DNA from: Mucilaginibacter roseus
GTDB taxonomy: Bacteria > Bacteroidota > Bacteroidia > Sphingobacteriales > Sphingobacteriaceae
Assembly: GCF_021215455.1 (NCBI RefSeq)
Contig: NZ_JAJPWV010000002.1
Coordinates: 248,001-312,000 of the forward strand
Length of the DNA: 64,000 nucleotides
Direction of reading: 5' to 3'
In this document: piece after piece, positions 33,878 to 43,567 of the stretch
How the letters are laid out: each line of letters begins with the position of its first letter
Numbering within the stretch: position 1 is the stretch's first letter
Made by a program: the position numbers and the translations under genes
Notes under the pieces: generated by a model
The model's database searches: none
The model's input: only the letters and a program-made list of their open reading frames with translations
What the model was told of the DNA's origin: nothing

Positions 33878-35947
33878 TTATTGAGTAGTTTGGGTTGATG
33901 TTGCCTGGCCGGCGGTAACGGCAACACCGGTTTTATAGAACCTGATGAGTGCAATTTCGGCGGCCAGAAATATCAATGCCAAAATTATACAAAGTTTCCA
34001 TAATTGCGTATCATTATTTACCTCATTAATTGTCGACGCCAGCGGACGATTGGAGTTAATCACCTTCGAATCTCCATCAGGTATTAACTTTTTAAGTTCA
34101 TCTGCACTTAAATAGCTCAAGTCAGACTCACTCCTGTTATCATTAAAAGCCAATACGGCAATAGTACTGTCGCCCTTCTTCAAATCGTACAACCCGGGTT
34201 GCTGCAGTTGGTCGGCTACGTAAAGGCGGGTATTGCCGTCCTGTTGGCGAACGTCAGGTATAATCTCGAAATCATTATTCGAAAGCTTCAACACTTCCTT
34301 TTCTGTTGAGCGAAGCGGAACAGTTTCTATTGACTCACCACCGCCCAGGATGTTAAACAGTGGCAGATCATGACCGCTTAACAAAGCTATTCGGTACATT
34401 ACCGGCACAAACAGGCCATGGCGTTGGAGGTTACTAAAATCATCATTCAACGGCACCGCCGCTACATACACCCTACCCGCACCACTTTTAAATCCGGCCC
34501 AAAAAGCATCGCCGCCAGGCAAAGTCATGATGTTATCGGCTTGCCCTGCTCTGCTTAATTCAAAATACTTGCTCGCTTTCGGCAAGTCAGGATTTTGTGG
34601 CATGGCATCAAATACCTCTTTAAACAATGGATTTTGCAGATTTAGCCGATCTACCTTCGCTTCACTGCTAATCAAAGCTGAAGGATAGGCAGCACTTAAC
34701 GGCTGTAGCAATGCGCGGTAACTTTCTACCTCAGCATCAACCGCCGGGAAGACAGCCAGCGTATTACCTTTTTTTACATACCCACCCAACTCACGCGCCA
34801 AACCTGCCGATATATTTTTTACATCAGTAATCACTATCAGCGGATAGTTACTTAAACCGGCATAATCAACATTCCCTTCGGGAGTACGGTCGGCTTTAAA
34901 AAACTTGTCGGCGGCAAAAGCAGCTTTTAAAAACTGGTTTTCTGTGCCGTTATCAATTATGAGCACCGGCATTTGTGGGCGTACGTTAAAAGCGAAGTAA
35001 AAATTATTATCGAACGTTACCGGGTTGTCCTGCAATTGCAGCTCGCCACGTTGCCAGCCTGCTGAAAGGCCCGAAAAGCTAAGTGTATCTGTAAGCGTTT
35101 TACGTGGGCCAATTGTGAAGCTGGCCATGGCCTTTTGCTGTTTATTGATAAAAAGCTTTAACGGTACGCCGGCCGCCTCACGGTCGGCGTAATTGTGGAG
35201 CTTTACTACCAGCTTCTCCTCATCGCCGGGTTTGTGCACGGCACTCAGCAGCCACACGGAATCAACAGCTACGTTGGGCAGGCTATTGGCCTTAAGTTGA
35301 ATAAAGTTTATACTAACATTTTTTTCGGGATTGAACTTAGTGTTACTATGTGTGTTACGCTGAAAATCAGAAACGATATACAGATCGCCACCGGCAGGAT
35401 GGCTTGATCTTAAAAGCTGTTGCTGACGGGCAATTACTTGTGGCAGCAAACGGCTTTGGCCTGTGATCTTTACTTCGTCAACCGCGTCAATAAACTCATC
35501 CCGACTGAGCAGGCGTTGATGCCGCCCTTCAAAATCATGCGTAAGGAGTTGAAAGCGATCGTCAATACCGTATTGCCCGACTATTTCTTTTGCCTTTTGC
35601 TTTGCCTGGTCGAGCAGGCTCCCCTCGCTGTTAAGGGTTTGCATCGAGTAGGAGTTATCAACAAATACGCTCACGTTACGCTGCTGCCCTACGACGGCTC
35701 CATCCTGTTTATTGATGTAAGGTTTTGCAAACGCCATCACCAGGAAAAACAACGCTAAGAGCCTTGCGGCTAATATCAGTCGTTCCTTCAGGTTACGGCG
35801 CGAGGCCTGCTGCTCCTGCAGTTGCTTCAGAAACTGCACATTACTAAACTGCACTTTTTGATACCGGCGAAAATTATACAGATGCACAATTACCGGTATG
35901 GCAAGCGAGGCTAAGGCGAACAAAAACGCGGGATATAAAAAGTGCAT
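33878..35947 (-). CDS. BatA domain / von Willebrand A-like membrane protein
   Basis: A 689-residue protein. Residues 1-75 are the BatA N-terminal domain with two helices (LYPAFLFALASLAIPVIVH and LLALFFLVMAF). Residues about 85-260 form a vWA fold with the MIDAS motif DNSYS (VFVDNSYSM). A long periplasmic region of beta-rich and Rossmann-like repeats follows, with a final helix at about 650-670. Aerotolerance (Bat) relatives are found with MoxR ATPases, absent here. It starts the operon leading to the dead dihydroorotase, from which it is separated by 10 nt. Confidence 0.85.
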   Translation of the reverse strand: MHFLYPAFLFALASLAIPVIVHLYNFRRYQKVQFSNVQFLKQLQEQQASRRNLKERLILAARLLALFFLVMAFAKPYINKQDGAVVGQQRNVSVFVDNSYSMQTLNSEGSLLDQAKQKAKEIVGQYGIDDRFQLLTHDFEGRHQRLLSRDEFIDAVDEVKITGQSRLLPQVIARQQQLLRSSHPAGGDLYIVSDFQRNTHSNTKFNPEKNVSINFIQLKANSLPNVAVDSVWLLSAVHKPGDEEKLVVKLHNYADREAAGVPLKLFINKQQKAMASFTIGPRKTLTDTLSFSGLSAGWQRGELQLQDNPVTFDNNFYFAFNVRPQMPVLIIDNGTENQFLKAAFAADKFFKADRTPEGNVDYAGLSNYPLIVITDVKNISAGLARELGGYVKKGNTLAVFPAVDAEVESYRALLQPLSAAYPSALISSEAKVDRLNLQNPLFKEVFDAMPQNPDLPKASKYFELSRAGQADNIMTLPGGDAFWAGFKSGAGRVYVAAVPLNDDFSNLQRHGLFVPVMYRIALLSGHDLPLFNILGGGESIETVPLRSTEKEVLKLSNNDFEIIPDVRQQDGNTRLYVADQLQQPGLYDLKKGDSTIAVLAFNDNRSESDLSYLSADELKKLIPDGDSKVINSNRPLASTINEVNNDTQLWKLCIILALIFLAAEIALIRFYKTGVAVTAGQATSTQTTQ

Positions 35948-36026
35948 ACGTTATTTACAAATGTGCAAAATGCGATCAAGCAAAACAATTGTTTAATCGG
36001 CCTCATTACTTAATAAACGCATTTGC

Positions 36027-36749
36027 ATGGATTGGTATATAGGCTGTTCGGGATTTCATTACAAGGGATGGCGCGGCAAATTCTATCCCGAAAAGCTGGC
36101 CATGCGTAAATGGTTTGAGTTTTATTGCCAGCATTTCTCTACCCTTGAACTTAACGTCACCTTTTACCGTTTCCCGCAATTAAAAACGCTGCAAAAGTGG
36201 TATGATGATAGCCCGCCGGAGTTTCGTTTTTCTGTAAAGGCACCGAGGGCCATTACCCATTTTAAGCAGTTCCATAATTCAGTTGATATGCTGAGCAGCT
36301 TTTACGATACCATAAACGATGGCTTGCAGGAAAAGCTTGGCCCTGTGTTGTTCCAGATGCCGCCACGTTTTACCTATAATGATGATAAGTTGGAGCGCAT
36401 TATACAAAACCTTGATCCAGTATTCAGCAATGTGTTTGAACCCCGGCACGAAAGCTGGTGGCGGGATGATATTATTGACGCATTAGGTAAACATAACATT
36501 AGCTTTTGCGGCATGAGCCATCCCGACCTACCCGATACGGTTGTACAAAACACGCCTGTGGTTTATTACCGCTTTCATGGTGTACCCCTGCTCTATAAAT
36601 CGCCTTATTCAACCGAAGATTTGCAAAGAGTAGTTACCCAAATTTGTGAAAACAAAAAAACCAGCCAGGGCTGGTTCTATTTTAATAACGATATTGATGT
36701 TGAAGCCGTTTACAACGCTAAAGAAATGCTCAGGCTCACAAATGGTTAA
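36027..36749 (+). CDS. DUF72 domain protein (YecE-like TIM barrel)
   Basis: A 240-residue protein. WYIGCSGFHYKGWRGKFYPEKL at the N terminus (quoted in part), FSTLELNVTFYRFP, RFSVKAPRAITH and LGPVLFQMPPRF are typical DUF72 motifs, followed by FEPRHESWW and VVYYRFHG. The fold is a TIM barrel of unknown activity, sometimes co-occurring with Fe-S or nucleotide excision genes. It is divergent from the BatA operon and its stop shares TTAA with the convergent lipoprotein gene. Confidence 0.9.
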   Translation: MDWYIGCSGFHYKGWRGKFYPEKLAMRKWFEFYCQHFSTLELNVTFYRFPQLKTLQKWYDDSPPEFRFSVKAPRAITHFKQFHNSVDMLSSFYDTINDGLQEKLGPVLFQMPPRFTYNDDKLERIIQNLDPVFSNVFEPRHESWWRDDIIDALGKHNISFCGMSHPDLPDTVVQNTPVVYYRFHGVPLLYKSPYSTEDLQRVVTQICENKKTSQGWFYFNNDIDVEAVYNAKEMLRLTNG

Positions 36750-37495
36750 CCACGATGCCTGCGGCGCTTTCTACGATGTGATGATGACGAGCGTTTCTTT
36801 TTAGAGGACTTGCTTACCGAGGCTTTCCTCTCCTGCTGCGTTGGTTGGCTCACGGCTACAACCGGTTGTGTTTTATCAGTAGAATCTTTACTTAGCTGTT
36901 CAACGGTAAAGCTGTTGCCACGCAAGCCGTACTCAAATACCCGCTTGGCTCCTGTGGGCTTTGCCCCTGTGCTGTCGCTCTCGTAAATTGGAAATTCGCG
37001 GATGAACTTGCCCTCTTTTACATAAAAATTATCCTTACCCTGATAACCTTTCCGCTGCCTTTTGGTCAGCTTGGGGAAGTCGAGCTTGCGGGCGTCATTC
37101 CCGTTGAACTCAAACGCATAGATATTTACAAAGTTGATGGTATCCTTAGCATCGGCCTGAACGAGCAGTTCGGGGTTACCGTCCGAGTCCATATCAGTGT
37201 TATATACATCCACAATGGCTCCTTCCAAATCGCCTGTAGTTGTTGTATATTTCATATCGGCCGAGTCAGAATGCAGGATCAGTAGTGAGCCTACATCTTT
37301 GGCGCCCCGCCCCCAGCTGTATACGTCAAAATCATTACCCGGCGCCACCTCAACGTGTTTATGGTACCTGAAGGGAGCCGGAAGCGCTGTTTTGGCCGGC
37401 TTTTTAGCAGGCGCAGTATTTTTTTTATCATTACCGCCACAACCCCAAAGCAAAATGAGGCATGGCAGCATGGCCACATATTTATTTATGCCCAT
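36746..37495 (-). CDS. Lipoprotein with a highly basic C terminus
   Basis: A 249-residue protein of unknown function. The lipobox LLWGC (Cys about 19) predicts a lipoprotein. The middle (DMDSDGNPELLVQAD, about 100) resembles an FG-GAP/VCBS-like calcium loop, suggesting a small beta-propeller-type or integrin-like motif. The last 25 residues are almost all Ser, Lys, Arg and His (SKKKRSSSSHRRKRRRHRG), which could bind anionic polymers such as LPS, peptidoglycan-linked acids or DNA. It shares 4 nt with the DUF72 gene. Confidence 0.7.
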   Translation of the reverse strand: MGINKYVAMLPCLILLWGCGGNDKKNTAPAKKPAKTALPAPFRYHKHVEVAPGNDFDVYSWGRGAKDVGSLLILHSDSADMKYTTTTGDLEGAIVDVYNTDMDSDGNPELLVQADAKDTINFVNIYAFEFNGNDARKLDFPKLTKRQRKGYQGKDNFYVKEGKFIREFPIYESDSTGAKPTGAKRVFEYGLRGNSFTVEQLSKDSTDKTQPVVAVSQPTQQERKASVSKSSKKKRSSSSHRRKRRRHRG

Positions 37496-37519
37496 GGCTT
37501 ATCAATAGTTTTTAATTAA

Positions 37520-39826
37520 TCAGTTCAAAATAGATTCGGGCGAAAGCTCACCTTTTGGCTTGCCCGGTATAGTCATATACACCCGCAGTATTGCCGAAGG
37601 ATTTATATTAAAATATTTCACCGTAATTTTATGAAAACCCTTTTGCAACGCGACTGAACCACCCTGTTCAAACAGGTTATGCCGGCCATCGTTATCAACT
37701 ACGGGCTGGTCGTCTATCAGCAAAACAGAGCCATCATCGCTTGATGTAGCAAAACCATAAACGCCGTCGGTATCTATATTGATATAACCACTGTAGATTA
37801 CACCAAAATTTATATTCTCTTTTTTGAATGATAGCGGGCTAAAAGTTTTCGTCATGCCCGTATCCAACAAACCACCACTTTCAATGCGACCGGTGTTGCC
37901 AAACGCGCCCGCGTAAACCTGGTATCTTAAGCCCTTTGTATTTCCCTGAAACTGTACAGCCGGCAACGGCCCCAGGTTATAAACCGTTGTTTTGGTTACC
38001 CTGCTGCTTTTGCCCGACGGTGATATCACTATGGTCTGCAGCTCGCGGTACTGCCCCGGCGGCACGGCGTAGGTGATGGGTGTGCTGTACAAAATGTCTT
38101 TATCCGTAACCGGATAGCCATCAATATTATAGTATATTTTGGCGCCCTCTACCGGCGATTTCAAATCGACCGTAAGTTGCGGCGCAAACATAATGGTATC
38201 TACCGCGCCGATAGCGGGCGGCACCCGGTAGTTGTACTTCAGCTCATCTAAACGAGCCAGGTGGCGTGGCAGGCGCTGCTGCGAAAAATTGGCAAAGTTT
38301 TTATTTGCCAGTTGCGACCACGCTACTTCCGAAAGGGCGATCAGCCTTGGCAGCATCATGTACTCCAACTTGTTTTCTGTGCCGATATATTCCGTCCATA
38401 AGTTGGCCTGTACACCGATGATATATTTTTGCTGCTCTGGCGTGAGCGCACCGGGCGTTGGGTTGTAACTGTATGTTTTGGCCAGCGGCGCGTAACCTCC
38501 AATACCAAATGGCTCGCGGTACAATTTGTCCTGCGCGTGATCGAGATAGAGGCCGTTGGTTCCAGGCGTCATGATCACATTATGCTTTTGCTGCGCCGCC
38601 TCAATACCGCCAGACTCACCTCTCCAGCTCATTACAGTAGCATTTGGCGCCAGGCCGCCTTCCAATATCTCATCCCAACCTATAATGCTGCGGCCTTTGG
38701 TGTTCACAAATTTTTCCATGCGCTGCACAAAGTAGCTTTGCAGGCCATGCTCGTCCTTAAGTTTCAGGTCGCGGATCATTTTCTGGCAGAACGCCGATTT
38801 CTTCCAGGCTTCTTTAGGCACCTCATCTCCCCCGATATGGATATACTTGCTCGGAAAAAGTTCGATCACCTCGGTCAGTACATCCTGCAAAAAGGAAAAT
38901 GTTTTTTCACTCGGACAAAAAACATTTTCAAATACGCCCCATGTTTCGGCAACTTTATAAACTTGGCTTGGGTCGCAGCTTAACTCAGGGTATGCTGCAA
39001 GCGCGGCCATGGCATGACCAGGCATCTCAATTTCGGGCACTATGTTTATGTAACGGTCGGCAGCATATTTAACCACGTCGCGTATTTGTTCCTGAGTATA
39101 GAAACCGCCGTGCGGCGTGTTATCAAATTGCTGTGGTGTACGGTCGTGATAGTTACCTATAACCGTTTGCGCCCTCCGGCTGCCCACCTGGGTTAACTTC
39201 GGATATTTTTTTATCTCGATGCGCCAACCCTGGTCGTCTGTTAAATGCCAGTGAAAGTTGTTGATCTTGTAATAAGCCAGCAGATCAATATATTTTTTTA
39301 CCGCCTCTACCGTAAAAAAGTGGCGGCATACATCAAGCATAAAACCACGGTAACCAAATCGCGGATAATCGTCAACCACAACTGATGGCAGCTTTATGGC
39401 GCCTGCCCTATCATCAGCAAATAATTGAATGAATGATTGTATGCCGTAAAATATACCGGCACCCTTACCCGCTATGGTCACCTTTTCGGGTGTGATGGTT
39501 AGCCGGTAGCCATCAGCAGGCATATTTTCGGTACCTGTTGAGGTAAGCACAATGCTGTTGCCTACATTCTTGCCCGAGTTATGGTGCACCGGTATGGCCA
39601 GGTTGGCCTTGGTTTTTAAAAAATCTGCCAAAAACTGAACAGCTTTATTGTTCACCGTATCAGCAAGCAAGGTAGTTTGCCTGCTTAGCGTAAACTCTCC
39701 GGCTGTTTTACGGATTGATACCGGTGCGGGGATGATACCCAGGTTTGCATCAGCAGTTTGGGCGTTTGATATGTTTACAGAAAGGCCAAAAGCCAGGGGC
39801 AGCAATAAAGCAATCTTTTTGTACAT
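37520..39826 (-). CDS. Beta-N-acetylhexosaminidase (GH20) with C-terminal PA14-like domain
   Basis: A 768-residue secreted enzyme (signal peptide ending SNAQ, about 24), started at the ATG at 39826. Residues about 25-150 are the GH20b domain; 150-500 the catalytic TIM barrel with HLTDDQGWRIE and the acid/base pair D334-E335 in HIGGDEVPKEAW; and 520-640 a chitobiase C-terminal/beta-sandwich region. The last 130 residues (FGVIYSGYINIDTDGVYGF, SSDDGSVLLIDD) form a PA14-like carbohydrate-binding domain. It would release terminal GlcNAc/GalNAc from glycans or chitin oligomers. Confidence 0.93.
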   Translation of the reverse strand: MYKKIALLLPLAFGLSVNISNAQTADANLGIIPAPVSIRKTAGEFTLSRQTTLLADTVNNKAVQFLADFLKTKANLAIPVHHNSGKNVGNSIVLTSTGTENMPADGYRLTITPEKVTIAGKGAGIFYGIQSFIQLFADDRAGAIKLPSVVVDDYPRFGYRGFMLDVCRHFFTVEAVKKYIDLLAYYKINNFHWHLTDDQGWRIEIKKYPKLTQVGSRRAQTVIGNYHDRTPQQFDNTPHGGFYTQEQIRDVVKYAADRYINIVPEIEMPGHAMAALAAYPELSCDPSQVYKVAETWGVFENVFCPSEKTFSFLQDVLTEVIELFPSKYIHIGGDEVPKEAWKKSAFCQKMIRDLKLKDEHGLQSYFVQRMEKFVNTKGRSIIGWDEILEGGLAPNATVMSWRGESGGIEAAQQKHNVIMTPGTNGLYLDHAQDKLYREPFGIGGYAPLAKTYSYNPTPGALTPEQQKYIIGVQANLWTEYIGTENKLEYMMLPRLIALSEVAWSQLANKNFANFSQQRLPRHLARLDELKYNYRVPPAIGAVDTIMFAPQLTVDLKSPVEGAKIYYNIDGYPVTDKDILYSTPITYAVPPGQYRELQTIVISPSGKSSRVTKTTVYNLGPLPAVQFQGNTKGLRYQVYAGAFGNTGRIESGGLLDTGMTKTFSPLSFKKENINFGVIYSGYINIDTDGVYGFATSSDDGSVLLIDDQPVVDNDGRHNLFEQGGSVALQKGFHKITVKYFNINPSAILRVYMTIPGKPKGELSPESILN

Positions 39827-39966
39827 CAATGTTAAAACGGATAGTTTAAATAATTATGATGTGGTGAATATAACAGATTTTGCCATATTAATAATCTTGT
39901 TACTTGATTATTACAAAGGCGGTAAAGCTAAAAGGAAATCCGGGTTAAAATATTGCCATATAAGCA

Positions 39967-40000
39967 AAAGGCCACATTCAAACTAATGAACATGGCCTTT
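39967..40000 (-). terminator. Hairpin downstream of trxB
   Basis: Arms AAAGGCCA and TGGCCTTT with additional CATT/AATG pairing inside, followed on the minus strand by TTTTGC. It is a weak-tailed but stable terminator for trxB. Confidence 0.5.
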
Positions 40001-40022
40001 ATATATTTTTACTTATGTGATG

Positions 40023-40979
40023 TTAAGCGGTAACCACGTGCTCTTTAGCGGCGAGGTAACGCTCGGCATCGATAGCTGCCATACAGCCTGAACCGGCGGC
40101 AGTGATAGCCTGGCGGTAAATATGATCCTGCGCATCGCCACAAGCAAATACACCTTCAATGTTAGTTTCAGATGAATCGGGCTTGGTAATGATGTAACCG
40201 GTTGGGTCCATATCAATCCAGCCGCGGAAAATCTCGGTATTCGGGTGGTGGCCAATAGCTACAAAGAAGCCGGTTACGTCAAGTTTAGTTTCCTCGTTAG
40301 TTTGGTTGTTGATCACCTTAACTGCGTTCACGGTCTGTCCATCGCCCAATATTTCTTTGGTTTCGGTATTGTATAATACTTCGATGTTTGGCGTATTCAG
40401 CACGCGGTGAACCATAGCTTTTGAGGCGCGGAACTCATCGCGGCGAACAATCATATACACCTTGCGGCAAAGTTTTGCCAGGTAGGTAGCTTCTTCGGCA
40501 GCGGTATCACCGGCACCTACTATGGCTACGTCCTGCCCGCGGAAAAAGAAACCATCGCACACGGCACAGGCTGATACGCCAAAGCCATTGTATTTTTGCT
40601 CAGATTCCAGACCCAGCCATTTTGCCGAAGCACCGGTTGAAATGATCACTGTATCGGCCAGGATAGTCTTGCTTTCGTCAACCACTACCTTATGCGGCAG
40701 GCTCGCAAAATCAACCGAGCTTACATACCCAAAGCGGATATCAGTACCCAGGCGCGATGCCTGCTTCTCAAAGTTCTGCATCATTTCAGGCCCTAAAATA
40801 CCTTCAGGATAACCGGGATAGTTTTCCACCTCGGTAGTTTGGGTAAGCTGGCCACCGGCAAGCATACCGGTATAAAGTACCGGTTTCAGATCAGCACGGG
40901 CTGCATATATCGCGGCAGTATACCCCGCCGGACCAGAGCCTATAATAAGGCACTTTACGTGTTCAAGTTGTTCAGACAT
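40023..40979 (-). CDS. trxB: Thioredoxin-disulfide reductase
   Basis: A 318-residue FAD/NADPH enzyme that reduces thioredoxin. The FAD loop is IIGSGPAGYTAAIYAARA (about 13-30), the redox pair is CAVC (C138 and C141) followed by DGFFF, the NADPH loop is AIVGAGDTAAEEA, and the C-terminal FACGDAQDHIYRQ binds FAD. Start is the ATG at 40979 rather than the TTG before it. A well-spaced promoter lies 24 nt upstream. Monocistronic. Confidence 0.97.
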   Translation of the reverse strand: MSEQLEHVKCLIIGSGPAGYTAAIYAARADLKPVLYTGMLAGGQLTQTTEVENYPGYPEGILGPEMMQNFEKQASRLGTDIRFGYVSSVDFASLPHKVVVDESKTILADTVIISTGASAKWLGLESEQKYNGFGVSACAVCDGFFFRGQDVAIVGAGDTAAEEATYLAKLCRKVYMIVRRDEFRASKAMVHRVLNTPNIEVLYNTETKEILGDGQTVNAVKVINNQTNEETKLDVTGFFVAIGHHPNTEIFRGWIDMDPTGYIITKPDSSETNIEGVFACGDAQDHIYRQAITAAGSGCMAAIDAERYLAAKEHVVTA

Positions 40980-41002
40980 CAATTAATAATTGAATTTATA
41001 CA

Positions 41003-41033
41003 CAAATGTACAATTAAAGGCTGACCGGGTCAA
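41003..41033 (-). promoter_or_regulatory. Predicted trxB promoter
   Basis: TTG (41031-41033) and TACATTTG (41003-41010) on the minus strand are separated by 20 nt. The trxB ATG is 24 nt beyond the -7 box. Confidence 0.55.
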
Positions 41034-41198
41034 TATCCTATAGTCAACAGAGTGCAATTAGCTCGTTGCCTTTATCTTTCCCATGTTATTTACCCGCTGG
41101 CAGATAAGTAAGCATGTAATTTTTTGTAAAATAATCTAAACCAGCCTTATCCAATTTTGTTAAAACTTAGAATCATCTATAAAAAAGGAAAGAAAGAC

Positions 41199-41564
41199 AT
41201 GAAAGATCAATCAAAATTAGTTGCCGCGCTGTTAATCGGTGCTGCAGCTGGTGCCGCAGCAGCTTTATTACTGGCACCCGATAGTGGTAAAGCTACCCGT
41301 GAAGAAATTGCTGATTACTTTGGCGACCTGCTTGACTCAACTAAAGAAAAAGCGAGCAAAGCTGCTTCAAGCGTAAAAGAGTACAGTAATGATATTGTTG
41401 ACCGTGCAAAATCAAAATTTCAGCACGCCAAAGAAAGTGCGGCTGATTATACCGACACACTGGTTGACACAGCAAGAGCCAAAGGCAGCGAGTATGCCGA
41501 TGACGCTAAAGACAGTGTAAAAAGCACCGCTAACGGCTGGAACAACGCGATACAAAATTCATAA
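41199..41564 (+). CDS. YtxH domain protein (gas-vesicle/LEA-like)
   Basis: A 121-residue protein, started at the ATG at 41199. An N-terminal hydrophobic, Ala-rich segment (LVAALLIGAAAGAAAALLLAP, shortened) is followed by DSGKATREEI and a long Ala/Lys/Asp-rich helix with repeated VKEYS, ADYTDTLVDTA and ADDAKDSV units. This is the YtxH layout: a single membrane anchor and an extended amphipathic helix. Homologues are often induced by general stress. It stands alone and has its own terminator. Confidence 0.85.
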   Translation: MKDQSKLVAALLIGAAAGAAAALLLAPDSGKATREEIADYFGDLLDSTKEKASKAASSVKEYSNDIVDRAKSKFQHAKESAADYTDTLVDTARAKGSEYADDAKDSVKSTANGWNNAIQNS

Positions 41565-41582
41565 TACATCAAATTATAAAAC

Positions 41583-41625
41583 AAGAAACCCCGGCCAAAA
41601 TTTGACCGGGGTTTCTTGTTTTTAT
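41583..41625. terminator. Strong terminator between the YtxH and M1 peptidase genes
   Basis: Arms AAGAAACCCCGG and CCGGGGTTTCTT with an AT-rich loop, followed by GTTTTT on the plus strand and preceded by TTGT on the minus. It can serve both converging genes. Confidence 0.85.
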
Positions 41626-41636
41626 AGGTTTTGAAC

Positions 41637-43508
41637 TTATAACTTAAAGGTATTGTCTTTCACGGTTGCATCCATAAATATACCGCCATCAAGCGTTACA
41701 CTTTGTACGGCCTTGGTTGTTTTTATGATGATCGCGGTTTGTTTTTGGTCGGCCTTCCAAACCGAGGCGGTTTGGTGCAGGCTTTCGGTACTGCCATCGG
41801 CGTAAGTTACCTTTACATCAAACGGCGCCGCGAAACCACCAATGTTTTGTATAGCAACGCTGTAACCGCCATCGGCTTTGGTAACGCCCTGTACAGCCAG
41901 GTCGATGTAATAATTAGTAAAGTACCAGTTATTAAAAAACCAGTTCAGGTCCTGACCTGATACATTGCTCATGGAGTTAAAATAATCCCACGGAATAGGG
42001 TGTTTGCCATTCCAACGATCCATGTAACCATGCAGGGCTTTTTTAAACAGTTCATCGCCCAGCATATCCTTTAACGCTAAGTGGCTCAAAGCAGGTTTAC
42101 CGTAGGCGTTGTTACCGTAACCCATACGCAACTCGCTCGACGGGGTAATTACCGGCAAATCCTGATAAGTTGATTTATTGTTGATCCAACCCGCAACACG
42201 GAATTGCTTGAACAGACTTTCAGCTTTTGCTTTACCAAACTCAGCAGTACCAATAAGCAGCTCAAAGGTAGTTGCCCAGCCTTCATCCATAAACGCGTAA
42301 CGGCTTTCGTTAACACCCATGTAAAATGGCATCCAAGTGTGGGCGATCTCGTGATCCTGCACAAACTGGGTAAAATCAAAGCTATCGGTATGGCTGTCGT
42401 TACACATCATTGGGTATTCCATATCGGCAAATCCCATCACCGATGTCATTTTCGGGAAGGGATAAGGTACGCCCGGCCAGTTTTGCGACAACCAGCTTAA
42501 GCTATGCCTGCCAAACTGAACCACCTTATGAAAATCGGCGGCCGAATCGGCAAAGGCAGCCTGCATGCTGGCGCGGCGTTTGGTTTTCGGGTCAACTATC
42601 ACACTGGCGGCGTCCCATACATAATTATCGCTCACGGCCAGGGCTACATCGCTAATGTTGGTACAGGTCCATGTCCAGGTATTCAGGTCATTTTGCGCGG
42701 TTACTTTCTTTTTGGCGATGTCATCAGCCGTAGCTATATGGATAGTTGAATCGCTGGTAAATGATTTTTGCAGACGCTTGTAATACTCCGGCTGCAATAC
42801 CTGCTTAGCATTTTGCAGCGTACCGGTAGCCCAAACAATAAAGTTTTTAGGCGCCTTTACGTTCAGGGTATAATCGTTAAAGTCGTTATAAAACTCCTGT
42901 GCATCTAAAAACTCCAGGGTATCCCAGCCGTTATAATCATCATACACGGCTATGCGCGGATAAAAATATGCCAGAAACATGGTTGACGGATTTAACATAC
43001 CTTCCCTTCCGCTTTGTACCGATGCCTGGAAATGCCAGTCGATATCCAACTTCAGCGAGTCGCCCGGGTTAAGCGGTTTAGCTAAACGCACACCACGGTT
43101 AGTACCCGATGGCTCATTGTTCCATTTCTGGGTATTGCCGTTGATCTGCATTTTATCAATCTGTATACCTTCAGTAAGGTAATCTTTTTCCGTAGCGGAG
43201 AAACGGGCAGCTCCGGGGCGGTGTGTATTCAGGATAAACTTCAGGTTAAGCAAACGCAGCGTATCCGGACTATTATTGATATAAGTAATTTGCTCCGTAC
43301 CATTAACATTACGCGTTTTGGGGTCAACAGTTACGGTAATGTTGTAACGGCCGCGATTTTGCCAGTAATTTTTACCGGGCTTGCCATCAGGCGATCGGGT
43401 TTGTTTGGCAAAGGCCGCCTTGATGTCGCGCGGCATGTAAAGGCTTTGCGCCTGCGTTTGGTAAACGGCAGCACCAAGCAGCGTTGTAAAAAGTAATTTT
43501 TTAAGCAT
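41637..43508 (-). CDS. M1 family metallopeptidase, secreted
   Basis: A 623-residue aminopeptidase-like enzyme with a signal peptide ending TQAQ (about 21). The gluzincin site is H386-E387-IA-H390 (DHEIAHTW) with the third ligand E409 (FMDEGWAT), and the exopeptidase motif GAMEN is modified to GFADMEYP (about 359-366). Residues about 30-250 form the N-terminal beta-sandwich and the last 100 residues another beta domain. It probably degrades peptides in the periplasm or outside the cell. Confidence 0.92.
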   Translation of the reverse strand: MLKKLLFTTLLGAAVYQTQAQSLYMPRDIKAAFAKQTRSPDGKPGKNYWQNRGRYNITVTVDPKTRNVNGTEQITYINNSPDTLRLLNLKFILNTHRPGAARFSATEKDYLTEGIQIDKMQINGNTQKWNNEPSGTNRGVRLAKPLNPGDSLKLDIDWHFQASVQSGREGMLNPSTMFLAYFYPRIAVYDDYNGWDTLEFLDAQEFYNDFNDYTLNVKAPKNFIVWATGTLQNAKQVLQPEYYKRLQKSFTSDSTIHIATADDIAKKKVTAQNDLNTWTWTCTNISDVALAVSDNYVWDAASVIVDPKTKRRASMQAAFADSAADFHKVVQFGRHSLSWLSQNWPGVPYPFPKMTSVMGFADMEYPMMCNDSHTDSFDFTQFVQDHEIAHTWMPFYMGVNESRYAFMDEGWATTFELLIGTAEFGKAKAESLFKQFRVAGWINNKSTYQDLPVITPSSELRMGYGNNAYGKPALSHLALKDMLGDELFKKALHGYMDRWNGKHPIPWDYFNSMSNVSGQDLNWFFNNWYFTNYYIDLAVQGVTKADGGYSVAIQNIGGFAAPFDVKVTYADGSTESLHQTASVWKADQKQTAIIIKTTKAVQSVTLDGGIFMDATVKDNTFKL

Positions 43509-43567
43509 AGTGTGAGGTCAGCAAGTTAATAATGTAAACTGCTGTAAAGCTATGCTATAAACGGTAA

